This document shows, piece after piece, positions 39,832-48,192 of a DNA stretch of 64,000 bases. The stretch is from positions 3,038,001-3,102,000 of the forward strand of contig NZ_CP080627.1 of assembly GCF_025917315.1 (NCBI RefSeq). Direction: 5' to 3'. This stretch comes from Halomonas qaidamensis (GTDB lineage Bacteria > Pseudomonadota > Gammaproteobacteria > Pseudomonadales > Halomonadaceae). The number at the start of each line of letters is the position of its first letter. The stretch's first letter is position 1. Under the pieces are notes generated by a model that searched no databases, was not told where the DNA came from, and saw only the letters and a list, made by a program, of their open reading frames with translations. The position numbers and the translations under genes are program-made.

Positions 39832-42009
39832 ATGAACCGTCAGCGCCTGATGATTATCGCCCTGCTGCTACTGGCCGTGTTCGGCTTTTACGTGAGCGGT
39901 GCTCACACGTTTTTTACCTTGGAAACTCTGCAAGCCTATCGCAGCGATTTCCAGACAGCATTTCAGCAATCACCTTGGCAGGTTGCGGGCATATTCTTTG
40001 CAGTGTATGTCGTCATGACAACACTATCGCTACCTGGTGCAACCCTGCTAACCCTGTTGGGTGGCGCGCTATTTGGCCTTGGCTGGGGGCTATTGATTAT
40101 CTCTTTTGCCAGCACCATCGGTGCCACACTGGCCTTTTTACTCTCGCGGTTTCTATTTCGCCAGCCAATTGAAAAGCGCTTTCCCAGACAGTTCGAGACG
40201 GTGAATCGTGGCGTTGATAAAGATGGTGCTTTCTATCTCTTCACCCTTCGCCTAGTGCCAATATTCCCCTTCTTTATGATTAATTTAGTGATGGGGCTAA
40301 CGCGGCTTAAAACCGTCACCTTCTACTGGGTGAGCCAGCTTGGCATGCTGCCCGGCACCGTGGTTTACGTGAACGCTGGCGGCCAATTAGGTGAACTTGA
40401 AAGCCTGGGAGGTATTATTTCTCCTGGGCTTTTGGCTTCATTTGCGCTGCTGGCAGTATTTCCTTGGATAGCTCGCCGTATTGCGCTACTGGTGCAAAAG
40501 CGCAATGCCTATCGTGGTTTTAAGCGCCCGTCCCGCTTTGATTATGACATTGTGGTCATCGGCGGCGGCTCGGCGGGCCTCGTCACTAGCTACATCGGCA
40601 GCGCGGTAAAAGCCAAAGTGGCACTGGTAGAAAAGCACAAAATGGGCGGCGACTGCCTGAACACTGGCTGTGTGCCCTCAAAAGCACTGATCCGTGCCGC
40701 CCATGCCGCTCATGAAGTACGCACGGCCTCTCGCTTTGGGGTCAACGCTGGCGAGCCAGAGATCGACTTCACCAAGGTGATGGGACATATACACCAAGCC
40801 ATTACTGATATTGAACCCCACGATAGCGTCGAGCGTTACACCAAACTGGGCGTTGAGGTGTATCAGGACCACGCTACCCTAACGTCTCCTTGGGAAATTA
40901 AGGTCGGTGATAAAACCCTTACCGCCCGACATATTGTGCTGGCTACCGGCGCACGCCCTCGCGTGCCATCGCTGCCTGGTATCGAGCATGCGCCAGTGCT
41001 CACTTCGGAAAATCTTTGGTCACTCACTGAGCTGCCTAAACGCTTGGTCGTACTGGGTGGTGGGGCCATTGGCTGCGAGCTTAGCCAGAGCTTTGCTCGC
41101 CTAGGCAGTCATGTCACCTTAGTGGAAGGTATGACACAGCTGCTAGGTCGAGAGGATCAAGATGTAGGCGAACACGTTGAACGCACGCTAACCCAAGAAG
41201 GCGTCAATGTAATGACCGCCGCCAATGCCTTGGAAATAAGCCAAGATGGCCCGGGGCATCAGCTGGTGGTAGAGCATAACGGCGAGCGCACCACCATTGA
41301 ATTCGATTATTTGCTAGTTAGCGTTGGCCGCCAAGCCAATGTTGAAGGTTTAGGCCTGGAAGCGCTAGGTATCACCACCACTAACACAGGAACATTAGAA
41401 CTCAACGAACGTCTGCAAACTCGTTTACCCAACATTTGGGCTTGCGGCGACCTAGCAGGCCCCTATCAGCTTACTCATGCGGCCGCCCACCAGGCGTGGC
41501 ATGCTGCCGTGAACGCTCTGTTTGGCGAACTGAAGAGCTTTGCTGTGGATTATCGCTTTATGCCTGCGGTCACTTATCTCCAACCGGAAGTAGCACGGGT
41601 CGGGCTGAACGAAAAAGACGCCCAAGCTCAGGGCATCGCCTTTGAGGTGACCCGCTACGCCATGGCCGAAAGCGACCGCGCCATTGCCGAAGGGGCCACC
41701 CAGGGCTTTATTAAGGTGCTGACCGTTCCTGGCCGCGACAAGATTCTCGGCGCTACCATCGTTGCCGAACACGCCGGTGAGTGGCTGGGTGAATTTACGA
41801 TTGCCATGAAACACGGTCTGGGTATGAACAAGCTGCTTGGCACCATTCACCCCTACCCGACTCTCGGGGAAGCGGCCAAGGCCAGCGCCGGGGTTTGGAA
41901 AAACGCCCACAAGCCTGAACGTGTTCTCACACTACTGGAACGCTACTTCCGCTGGCGGCGGGGTCATCAGAATACCCAGAAAGAGCGAGAGCAAGGAGAT
42001 CAAGCATGA
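39832..42009 (+). CDS. TVP38/TMEM64 membrane domain fused to a MerA-like FAD disulfide oxidoreductase
   Basis: The 725-residue protein has an N-terminal membrane part (about 1-225) of the SNARE-associated/DedA type, including the LRLVPIFPFFMIN motif near 139-151. A full pyridine-nucleotide disulfide oxidoreductase follows: FAD motif GGGSAG (244-249), redox pair C275/C280 in GGDCLNTGCVPSK, a second dinucleotide motif VVLGGGAIGCELSQ, and the C-terminal HPYPTLGE segment. No MerA heavy-metal N-terminal domain or C-terminal vicinal cysteines were seen, so mercury reduction is unlikely. It would place a flavin thiol/disulfide activity at the inner membrane. Overlaps the next gene by four bases. Confidence 0.88.
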   Translation: MNRQRLMIIALLLLAVFGFYVSGAHTFFTLETLQAYRSDFQTAFQQSPWQVAGIFFAVYVVMTTLSLPGATLLTLLGGALFGLGWGLLIISFASTIGATLAFLLSRFLFRQPIEKRFPRQFETVNRGVDKDGAFYLFTLRLVPIFPFFMINLVMGLTRLKTVTFYWVSQLGMLPGTVVYVNAGGQLGELESLGGIISPGLLASFALLAVFPWIARRIALLVQKRNAYRGFKRPSRFDYDIVVIGGGSAGLVTSYIGSAVKAKVALVEKHKMGGDCLNTGCVPSKALIRAAHAAHEVRTASRFGVNAGEPEIDFTKVMGHIHQAITDIEPHDSVERYTKLGVEVYQDHATLTSPWEIKVGDKTLTARHIVLATGARPRVPSLPGIEHAPVLTSENLWSLTELPKRLVVLGGGAIGCELSQSFARLGSHVTLVEGMTQLLGREDQDVGEHVERTLTQEGVNVMTAANALEISQDGPGHQLVVEHNGERTTIEFDYLLVSVGRQANVEGLGLEALGITTTNTGTLELNERLQTRLPNIWACGDLAGPYQLTHAAAHQAWHAAVNALFGELKSFAVDYRFMPAVTYLQPEVARVGLNEKDAQAQGIAFEVTRYAMAESDRAIAEGATQGFIKVLTVPGRDKILGATIVAEHAGEWLGEFTIAMKHGLGMNKLLGTIHPYPTLGEAAKASAGVWKNAHKPERVLTLLERYFRWRRGHQNTQKEREQGDQA

Positions 42010-43154
42010 CCCAGCTATTACTGATCGGCGCAGGCCATGCCCATGCCTTTGTGCTGGAAGCCTTTGCAGAGACACCTGACCCTGAGGTGACGATCACCGT
42101 GGTCAGCGATAGCTCCCTGGCCGCCTACTCCGGCAGCGTGCCTGCTTGGCTGGCGGGAGATTGCTCACTACGCGATACCCAGCTTGATGTCGCAGCGCTC
42201 TGCCAGCGAGCAGGCGCAACGCTGATTGAATCCCCGGTGGTCGCCCTGGATCACAAGGCACGTCAGGTCAGCCTGGCCAACGGCCAGATACTCACCTTTG
42301 ACGTTGCCTCGATAAACGTCGGCTCGACGCTGGAACTCCCCGCGACCCACGGCGACAGCTTGCCCTACCTGCTGGCCATGCGCCCGTTAAGCTCACTGCA
42401 TCACCGCTGGCAAGCACTGCAGGAACGTATCCAGACGTTGCCTGGTGGTTCGACCCAGCAGATCGTCAGCGTTGGCGGCGGCGCAGCCAGCTGCGAAACC
42501 CTGATGAGCGTGCTGGCCCAGCTTCGCCACCATCGCGCAGATATTGATTGGCAGGGGCATCTTCTTAGTGCATCACCCAACCTGCTCGGCGACGCTGGCT
42601 GGCTGCCCCGTCAGTTAACCTTCCGCGCTCTTAAGCGAGCCGGTATTCAGGTGCATCGTGGGCGTGGTACCGAACTGGTTGATGGAGGCGTGCAGGATGA
42701 CCAGGGCCAGACTTTACCAGCAGATATCGTGCTCTGGGCCACCGGTGCGGTCGGGCATCCGTGGCTATCCAAAACCACGCTCCCTTTAAACGAAAAACGC
42801 TTTATTCCTACCGGGCGAACATTAGCGGTTACCGGCATACCTCAGCTTTTTGCCGCAGGCGACTGCGCTCAGTTTAACCCGCCGCTACCCAAAGCCGGGG
42901 TATACGCCGTACGCCAGGGGCCAGTATTAGCAGGGAATCTGCGCGCCGCCTGCCACGGACAACCCTTGGCTAACTGGCAGCCACCCAAACGGGTGCTGGC
43001 GCTGATTGGCACGGGCGACAGCCGCGCAATTGCCAGCCGCGGCCAGATCGGCTTCGCGGGGAAATGGGTATGGGAGTGGAAAAAGCGAATTGATGCGCGC
43101 TTTATAACCCGCTTCAATCCGCCCGGCGCTATCAAGCTCGATAAACACTCTTGA
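42006..43154 (+). CDS. SelD-N-terminus-like FAD/NAD(P) oxidoreductase (TIGR03169 type), stand-alone
   Basis: The 382-residue protein begins MTQLLLIGAGHAHAFVLEAF, an FAD Rossmann motif with the HAH signature of the NDH-2-like domain fused to SelD in some bacteria. VSVGGGAASCE is the second dinucleotide fold, and FAAGDCAQF binds FAD. It ends with the conserved basic-aromatic segment VWEWKKRIDARF. No SelD domain follows. Its ATG overlaps the preceding oxidoreductase stop (ATGA), so the two should be coupled. The electron acceptor is unknown. Confidence 0.85.
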   Translation: MTQLLLIGAGHAHAFVLEAFAETPDPEVTITVVSDSSLAAYSGSVPAWLAGDCSLRDTQLDVAALCQRAGATLIESPVVALDHKARQVSLANGQILTFDVASINVGSTLELPATHGDSLPYLLAMRPLSSLHHRWQALQERIQTLPGGSTQQIVSVGGGAASCETLMSVLAQLRHHRADIDWQGHLLSASPNLLGDAGWLPRQLTFRALKRAGIQVHRGRGTELVDGGVQDDQGQTLPADIVLWATGAVGHPWLSKTTLPLNEKRFIPTGRTLAVTGIPQLFAAGDCAQFNPPLPKAGVYAVRQGPVLAGNLRAACHGQPLANWQPPKRVLALIGTGDSRAIASRGQIGFAGKWVWEWKKRIDARFITRFNPPGAIKLDKHS

Positions 43155-43188
43155 AGCCCATTTTTTCACGATGCTCAGGCTCAAGCGT

Positions 43189-43806
43189 TTAGCGAGATGA
43201 CACAGCCAGCAATGTTCCGGCAGATACGAATATTCCGCCAAAAACACGGTTCTGTAAGCGCAACATCCGAGTATCTTGAAACCAGTTACGAAACCGACCA
43301 GCCAGCAAGGCATAGGCCGTCATTATGAAAACATCCACCCCTACCATGGTTGCGCCAATGATCAGATACTGTGGTAGTTGAGGGGCATTGGCGTTGATGA
43401 ACTGTGGCACTAAAGCAGCAATAAAGATGACGGCCTTGGGATTAGTTAGGTTGACGAGCAAGCCTTGGCGAAACAGCTGTCTGTTGGCGGCAATGTGGAA
43501 CTGGCTTGTATCAATCGGCTCAACGCTAGCTCGCCATTTTTGAATGCCCAGCCAGACTAGGTAAACTGCGCCGATGATCTTCATCACAAGAAAGGCGGTA
43601 CTCGAAGCCGTCAGTAAAGCGCCCAGCCCGAGTGCGACAATACCAAGGTGAACCAACAAGGCAAGTTCTAAGCCCAAAAGTGCTCTAAAAACAAAAGAGT
43701 AACGATAGCGTAGGCCAGTTGATAACACAAGAATAGACCCAGGGCCTGGGGTAATTGCAATAACCCCAGCAGCAACCACAAAAGCAAGCCAAAGGCTTAA
43801 ACTCAT
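43189..43806 (-). CDS. LysE/RhtB-family amino-acid exporter
   Basis: The 205-residue protein has about six hydrophobic helices and the family motif AITPGPGS near residue 16-24, plus NLTNPKAVIFIAALVPQF in the middle. Members export amino acids or homoserine lactones through the inner membrane. The gene ends convergently with the oxidoreductase gene, 34 bases away. The following upstream gene is a small lipoprotein. Confidence 0.88.
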   Translation of the reverse strand: MSLSLWLAFVVAAGVIAITPGPGSILVLSTGLRYRYSFVFRALLGLELALLVHLGIVALGLGALLTASSTAFLVMKIIGAVYLVWLGIQKWRASVEPIDTSQFHIAANRQLFRQGLLVNLTNPKAVIFIAALVPQFINANAPQLPQYLIIGATMVGVDVFIMTAYALLAGRFRNWFQDTRMLRLQNRVFGGIFVSAGTLLAVSSR

Positions 43807-43820
43807 AGCAAAACAAGCTC

Positions 43821-44150
43821 CTACAACAGGCTGTCCCGATTAGCTAGATAGCGCTCAATAGCAGCAACCGTCTTATCATCAAGAATACCCAAACGCGGTC
43901 CGTCAAAATAGTCTAATTGCTCTAAACAAGACTGTAACGTACGCAATTCCATACGCATGCCTACGCGCCCCAGGTTAACCCCCACCTTACCATTACTGTA
44001 CTCAAGCCGACTTAAAGCACTGTCTATTTTCCCAACTAGCTCAGCAACACTTAAATGTAATAGTTCGGAGGTTATAGGGGTTGGACGCATATTGTCGCAG
44101 CCCATCATCAAGGGTAAGAAAGCAAATAAAAACAATAACAAGTGACGCAT
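43821..44150 (-). CDS. Small putative lipoprotein with a peptidoglycan-binding-like tail
   Basis: The ATG at 44150 is preferred over a TTG at 44174, since the protein then begins with a normal lipoprotein signal (MRHLLLFLFA..., lipobox LMMGC at C18). The mature part (about 92 residues) ends in LDYFDGPRLGILDDKTVAAIE, which resembles a PG_binding_1 repeat. No family assignment is firm. It lies 14 bases upstream of lysE on the same strand and after the symporter terminator. Confidence 0.6.
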   Translation of the reverse strand: MRHLLLFLFAFLPLMMGCDNMRPTPITSELLHLSVAELVGKIDSALSRLEYSNGKVGVNLGRVGMRMELRTLQSCLEQLDYFDGPRLGILDDKTVAAIERYLANRDSLL

Positions 44151-44172
44151 AATGCTATTTTTCCTAAATAAC

Positions 44173-44196
44173 AAAAGGCGCCTCCTTGCGCCTTTT
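44173..44196 (-). terminator. Terminator of the alanine symporter
   Basis: Perfect 9-bp stem aaaaggcgc/gcgcctttt with a six-base loop, directly after the symporter stop. A- and T-runs flank it, so it may act on both strands. Confidence 0.88.
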
Positions 44197-44200
44197 ATCT

Positions 44201-45718
44201 TTATTTTACTTTTTCGATTTCACCACTTTCTATTTTAGCCCAATACTTATTCACCTCACGCTTAACAACAGGCATTAATAGATAAATACCAATGATATTT
44301 GGAATAGCCATCGCGAACAGCATAGAATCCGAGAAGTCGATCACAGGCCCCAAACTCATGCTGGCACCAATAATGATAAATAAGCAGAAAACGAAATTGT
44401 AGGCATTCTCTTTAGCCTTACCTTCGCCAACCAAATAAGTCCAGCTTTTTAGACCATAGTAAGACCATGCAAACATGGTTGAAAGTGCAAACAAAACGAC
44501 CGCAATCGCTAGAACTATCGGGAACCATGGCAGGACAGTCGCATAAGCTGCTGAGGTCAATTCAACTCCCGTTAAGTCAGTTAACAACGCACCAGAAATA
44601 ATAATCACAAGCGCGGTCATTGTGCAGATCACAACGGTATCGATAAATGGCTCAAGTAGGGCAACAAAGCCTTCAGACACTGGCTCACTAGTACGAGCTG
44701 CGGAGTGAGCAATCGCTGCTGAACCTATACCTGCTTCGTTTGAAAAAGCAGCCCTTCTGAAACCTTGTATTAAAGCGCCCAGAACACCACCAACGACACC
44801 TTCACCCGTGAAAGCTCCGCGGAAAATTTCACCAAAAGCCCATCCAACCATATCAATATTGACAGCGATAATAACAAGACCAGCAATAAAATAGAGGCCA
44901 GCCATAGTAGGAATCAGCTTTTCGGTAACACGGCCAATAGATTTGATACCGCCAATAATGACACTTCCAACAACGACTGCCATAATTAAACCAAACAACC
45001 AGCCTTTACCAACCCAGAAGCTCTCAGCACCACCGGTAACATTAACAATTTGAGAATAAGCTTGGTTGGCCTGAAACATATTGCCGCCACCTAGCGCACC
45101 ACCAATACAACAAATAGCGAAAACAGTCGCAAAGAACTTTCCCAAACCCCCTAGATTACGTTCTTCTCGCAGGCCACGCTCTAAATAATACATTGGACCG
45201 CCAGAAACTCTGCCATCAGGTAGTTCGTTTCGGTATTTCTGGCCAAGTATGCATTCGGTAAATTTAGATGCCATTCCCAGCAGGCCCGCGAGAATCATCC
45301 AGAAAGTTGCACCCGCTCCACCAATAGAAACAGCAACAGCAACACCCGCAATATTTCCTAGCCCAACCGTACCAGACAACGCCGTAGTCAGCGCCTGAAA
45401 GTGGGATACCTCTCCTGCATCTCCTGGTTTAGAGTAACAGCCGCGTACCAAGTCAATGGCGTGTTTAAACCCCCTAAACTGAACGAATTTAAAAAATAAA
45501 GTTGCAACAAGACCACAAATAACTAGCCACCCTACGATAAGCGGAAATTGCACACCGCCGATAGGTACCGAATAAAAAATAACATTTACAATAGGGGTAG
45601 CAATAGGTTCGAAAACACGACTAATTGCTTCATCCAAACCACCACTTTGAGCAAAAGCTTGAGAGGAAAAACCAAAAAGTACTGCAATCGCAATTATGCG
45701 GGTTAGTAGACTATGCAT
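44201..45718 (-). CDS. AGCS-family sodium:alanine/glycine symporter
   Basis: The 505-residue protein has a cleavable-looking N-terminus and about ten hydrophobic helices. Family motifs seen are ALSGTVGLGNIAGVAVA near residue 110, FRRAAFSNEAGIGSAAIAH near 315 and a C-terminal TMFAWSYYGL. It imports small neutral amino acids with Na+. Codon use is AT-richer than in the block to its left. A universal stress protein gene lies just upstream on the same strand. Confidence 0.93.
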   Translation of the reverse strand: MHSLLTRIIAIAVLFGFSSQAFAQSGGLDEAISRVFEPIATPIVNVIFYSVPIGGVQFPLIVGWLVICGLVATLFFKFVQFRGFKHAIDLVRGCYSKPGDAGEVSHFQALTTALSGTVGLGNIAGVAVAVSIGGAGATFWMILAGLLGMASKFTECILGQKYRNELPDGRVSGGPMYYLERGLREERNLGGLGKFFATVFAICCIGGALGGGNMFQANQAYSQIVNVTGGAESFWVGKGWLFGLIMAVVVGSVIIGGIKSIGRVTEKLIPTMAGLYFIAGLVIIAVNIDMVGWAFGEIFRGAFTGEGVVGGVLGALIQGFRRAAFSNEAGIGSAAIAHSAARTSEPVSEGFVALLEPFIDTVVICTMTALVIIISGALLTDLTGVELTSAAYATVLPWFPIVLAIAVVLFALSTMFAWSYYGLKSWTYLVGEGKAKENAYNFVFCLFIIIGASMSLGPVIDFSDSMLFAMAIPNIIGIYLLMPVVKREVNKYWAKIESGEIEKVK

Positions 45719-45810
45719 CTAAGAATCTCCAGCAGCTTGCACGGATCAGGGAATTAACAATTGAAATACATTCGACATAGAGAGCATTACTTTTTTAAGT
45801 AAAAAGCAAC

Positions 45811-46242
45811 TTAGGGTACAATAGTAACTGGTACCGGTGAACTCTGAATCAACGACATACCAACACTTCCCACCAATAACTTAGTTAGCTTAGAAGCTCC
45901 CTTACGACCAACAAAAATCTGCGAATCTGGTTTATTCTTTGAAATTCTACATATAATTTCGGTAGGATTACCATGCTGAACTTCACTGGTAATCTTAACA
46001 CCATCTTTACGCATCTTTTCGACAATTGGCTTGATAAACTTTTCTGCACTAGCCACTTCTTGTTGCTTACGTTCGTGGCGTTCGCGCATTTCTTCGCTAG
46101 ACATAAATTTATAAGGAGACCACTCCAAAACATGCACAAGATGCACTTCAGCAGATTGATGTTTAGCACAGGCTACTGCAAAGTCTACAGCACGCTGACA
46201 TGCATCTGTGCCATCGAAGCCGACAATAAAAGTCTTTACCAT
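45811..46242 (-). CDS. Universal stress protein (UspA family)
   Basis: The ATG at 46242 follows AGGAAAGAAA and gives a normal 143-residue Usp; the longer frame to 46407 adds unrelated residues. The protein begins MVKTFIVGFDGTDACQRAVDFA and ends with the ATP-binding pattern VGRKGASKLTKLLVGSVGMSLIQ. It may regulate the downstream symporter, as TeaD does for TeaABC in Halomonas; that link is inference. Confidence 0.9.
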   Translation of the reverse strand: MVKTFIVGFDGTDACQRAVDFAVACAKHQSAEVHLVHVLEWSPYKFMSSEEMRERHERKQQEVASAEKFIKPIVEKMRKDGVKITSEVQHGNPTEIICRISKNKPDSQIFVGRKGASKLTKLLVGSVGMSLIQSSPVPVTIVP

Positions 46243-46626
46243 TTTCTTTCCTAATATTCTTTTTTTAATAAAGGAATACCTGACATAAAACCAGCAGCCA
46301 ATAAAGACAGTCTGGCATCCTCCCGTAAAAGACCATAGTTGATTTTTATCGCTGGCCTTTAAACCACAATAATTCTGCCTAGAATTACTGTAAAGCAGTT
46401 TTTTCAAGTCAATAATACTTTAGCATTACGAATTGACTCGAAATTTACTAATGTTATTGTTTCAACCCAAATGGTTGAACGGTAATGACAAAAGAAACTG
46501 CAACTTCCTTAATTCTTAAGGTTTAGTTAGCAACGAAGAGCGATATTTTTTACGTTCCAGAGTGCACTATCGCAGTTCGGAAACAGTCATATAATTTCCA
46601 GAAGATGCGCCTTCGACTTTTCCAGC

Positions 46627-46701
46627 CGCTGGGCATGAGAATGGAAAAGGCGGATTGATGCGCGCTTTATCGCCCGCTTCAATCCGCCTTTTGAACGCTA
46701 G
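46627..46701 (+). pseudogene. Remnant of the 3' end of a SelD-like FAD oxidoreductase gene
   Basis: 46642-46689 matches 43077-43124, near the end of the intact gene, at 43 of 48 bases. In the matching frame it reads EWKRRIDARFIARFNPPFER then TAG, against EWKKRIDARFITRFNPPG in the intact protein. The tryptophan codon two codons upstream is TGA here. No upstream similarity or start was found, so it is a fragment. Confidence 0.75.
46644..46693 (-). terminator. Terminator formed from the gene remnant
   Basis: Within the remnant a perfect 14-bp inverted repeat AAAAGGCGGATTGA / TCAATCCGCCTTTT encloses a GC-rich loop region. On the minus strand it lies about 38 bases past the META-domain gene stop and ends in a T-run, as an intrinsic terminator should. 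Confidence 0.7.
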
Positions 46702-46730
46702 CTAATTGAGATCAAATACTGATCTCAAGC

Positions 46731-47183
46731 TTAGTTGGCTTCGCGCCAGCCGCCTAATACACGGCTATCTGGTCCAAAAAATACCAGCCTGTCGTGGTCA
46801 ATCAGGTAGCGGTAGGCCGTATCGAGCATGTCGGTTACCCGCTTGGCATCTTCCATATTGGGGCAAGCCATGCGTGTCGAGGCGAGCTGGCTAAACTCGA
46901 TACGTTGGTTTTCACCCAACTCCACACTGCCGGTAAATCGGTTACAACCATCCGAACCGCTCACGCTGCCGTCGCGTTCAATTTTAAAGAATGGCGTATC
47001 GGGTAACGATACCCGCTCATCGGTACCTATTAGCAGTAAATTCCAACGCTGATCGACTATCGCGCCTGATAGCGACATGCTTTCCGGCGCTGTTGTACTC
47101 TCTTGCTCTGGTGAACTGCTACACGCACTGATCAGTAGCGCGGTAGCGACACCGGCTAGCATTGCTCCAAATTTGACCGTCAC
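46731..47183 (-). CDS. META-domain lipoprotein (HslJ-like)
   Basis: The 150-residue protein starts at a GTG after AAGGAG. A lipobox ends at C21 (LLISAC). The META domain is visible in WNLLLIGTDERV, SGSDGCNRFTGSVEL and STRMACPNMEDAKR. Homologues such as HslJ are outer-membrane stress lipoproteins. It is in line with glyoxalase and DUF411 genes with short gaps, suggesting one transcript. Confidence 0.88.
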   Translation of the reverse strand: MTVKFGAMLAGVATALLISACSSSPEQESTTAPESMSLSGAIVDQRWNLLLIGTDERVSLPDTPFFKIERDGSVSGSDGCNRFTGSVELGENQRIEFSQLASTRMACPNMEDAKRVTDMLDTAYRYLIDHDRLVFFGPDSRVLGGWREAN

Positions 47184-47206
47184 TGTCTTATGCTCCTTAT
47201 TGAAAA

Positions 47207-47647
47207 TTACCAGCTTCCGCTATTTTCCATTGTCACCCATGGTTCCTGAGGCGGCAACGCATCGCCTTTTTGCAGCAGCTCAACAGAAATACCGTCGGGC
47301 GACCTCACAAATGCCATATGACCATCCCGCGGCGGACGGTTAATAGTGACCCCATTATCTTGAAGCTTTTTGCATAACGCATAGAGATCGTCAACTCGGT
47401 AAGCTAGGTGGCCGAAATTGCGCCCACCGCTATACTCTTCCGGATCCCAATTATAGGTCAGTTCAAGCTCTGGTGCGGTTAAGCGTTCAGAGCGCGCTTC
47501 ATCTTCTGGGGCAGCGAGAAAGACCAAGGTGAAACGGCCTTTTTCGTTTTCTTTACGGCGTACTTCTTTTAAGCCTAAGAGATCGCAGTAAAAATTTAGC
47601 GACACGTCTAGGTCGCTCACCCGCACCATAGTATGCAAAAACTGCAT
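47207..47647 (-). CDS. Glyoxalase I-like protein (lactoylglutathione lyase family)
   Basis: The 146-residue protein has the two beta-alpha-beta-beta-beta modules of the VOC superfamily. MQFLHTMVRVSDLDVSLNFY holds the first metal His, LELTYNWDPEEY the Glu, FGHLAYRVDD the second His, and DGISVELLQKG the last Glu. This matches GloA, which detoxifies methylglyoxal with glutathione. It lies 15 bases downstream of the DUF411 gene. Confidence 0.87.
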   Translation of the reverse strand: MQFLHTMVRVSDLDVSLNFYCDLLGLKEVRRKENEKGRFTLVFLAAPEDEARSERLTAPELELTYNWDPEEYSGGRNFGHLAYRVDDLYALCKKLQDNGVTINRPPRDGHMAFVRSPDGISVELLQKGDALPPQEPWVTMENSGSW

Positions 47648-47662
47648 GTCACTCTCCCTTCA

Positions 47663-48115
47663 TTATTTCTGGGTGTAGTCGCTAAAAATTTCGGGCGTGC
47701 TGTTACTTCGGCTCCAACTGAGCACAGCATAATCATCCACTCGGCCTGTCTCCATGCCTGGAGAACCATGCGGCATGCCTGGCACCGTTAGCCCAACCAC
47801 CTCTGGTTGCTCTTCCAGCAGTCGCTTGATATCGGATGCGGGCACATGGCCTTCAATGACATAGCCATCAATCAAGGCTGTGTGGCAAGAAGCTAGTTCT
47901 GGTGGAACGCCATTAGCCATTTTAATAGATCTTAGATCGCCATCTCGCTGATGATTCACTTCAAACCCAGCCTCTTCGAGATGACTCACCCAGTCGCTGC
48001 AACAACCACAGTTAGGGTCGCTGTGCACATCAACAGTGGGCGCTGCTAATGCGTTGAGTGAATACGCAGCAAAAAAACTGGCTACCAGACGCTTAGTTAG
48101 ACGATTTTTTGACAT
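47663..48115 (-). CDS. DUF411 periplasmic metal-binding protein
   Basis: The 150-residue protein has a signal peptide (about 1-24, ending NALAA) and the family motif DPNCGCCSDWVSHLEEAGF, with the CGCC cysteines. A late VPGMPHGSPGME segment with Met and His could also bind copper. DUF411 proteins are often near copper-resistance genes, though no copper pump is present here. It is divergent from the DUF457 gene. Confidence 0.88.
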   Translation of the reverse strand: MSKNRLTKRLVASFFAAYSLNALAAPTVDVHSDPNCGCCSDWVSHLEEAGFEVNHQRDGDLRSIKMANGVPPELASCHTALIDGYVIEGHVPASDIKRLLEEQPEVVGLTVPGMPHGSPGMETGRVDDYAVLSWSRSNSTPEIFSDYTQK

Positions 48116-48116
48116 T

Positions 48117-48145
48117 TAAACATCCTCCTCACAGATCTGTATAAT
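48117..48145 (+). promoter_or_regulatory. Candidate promoter of the DUF457 gene
   Basis: A consensus -10 TATAAT (48140-48145) follows a weak -35 TAAACA (48117-48122) at 17 bases, about 48 bases before the GTG start. Confidence 0.35.
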
Positions 48146-48192
48146 AATATATTTATTGTTTAGTCGTCGGGGAACCCCCCAAGGAGACATTC

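Larger units (their letters stand above)
46243..46730. other. AT-rich intergenic region upstream of the stress-protein gene
   Basis: The first ~330 bases are AT-rich and likely hold the stress-protein promoter, though no good -35/-10 pair was found. The right part holds the oxidoreductase remnant and terminator described at 46627-46701. No other gene was seen. Confidence 0.5.

Noticed and set aside
39832..42009. Mercuric reductase
   Set aside because: The redox CxxxxC pair is shared by all enzymes of this fold. The heavy-metal domain and C-terminal cysteine pair of MerA are not seen and no mer genes are adjacent.
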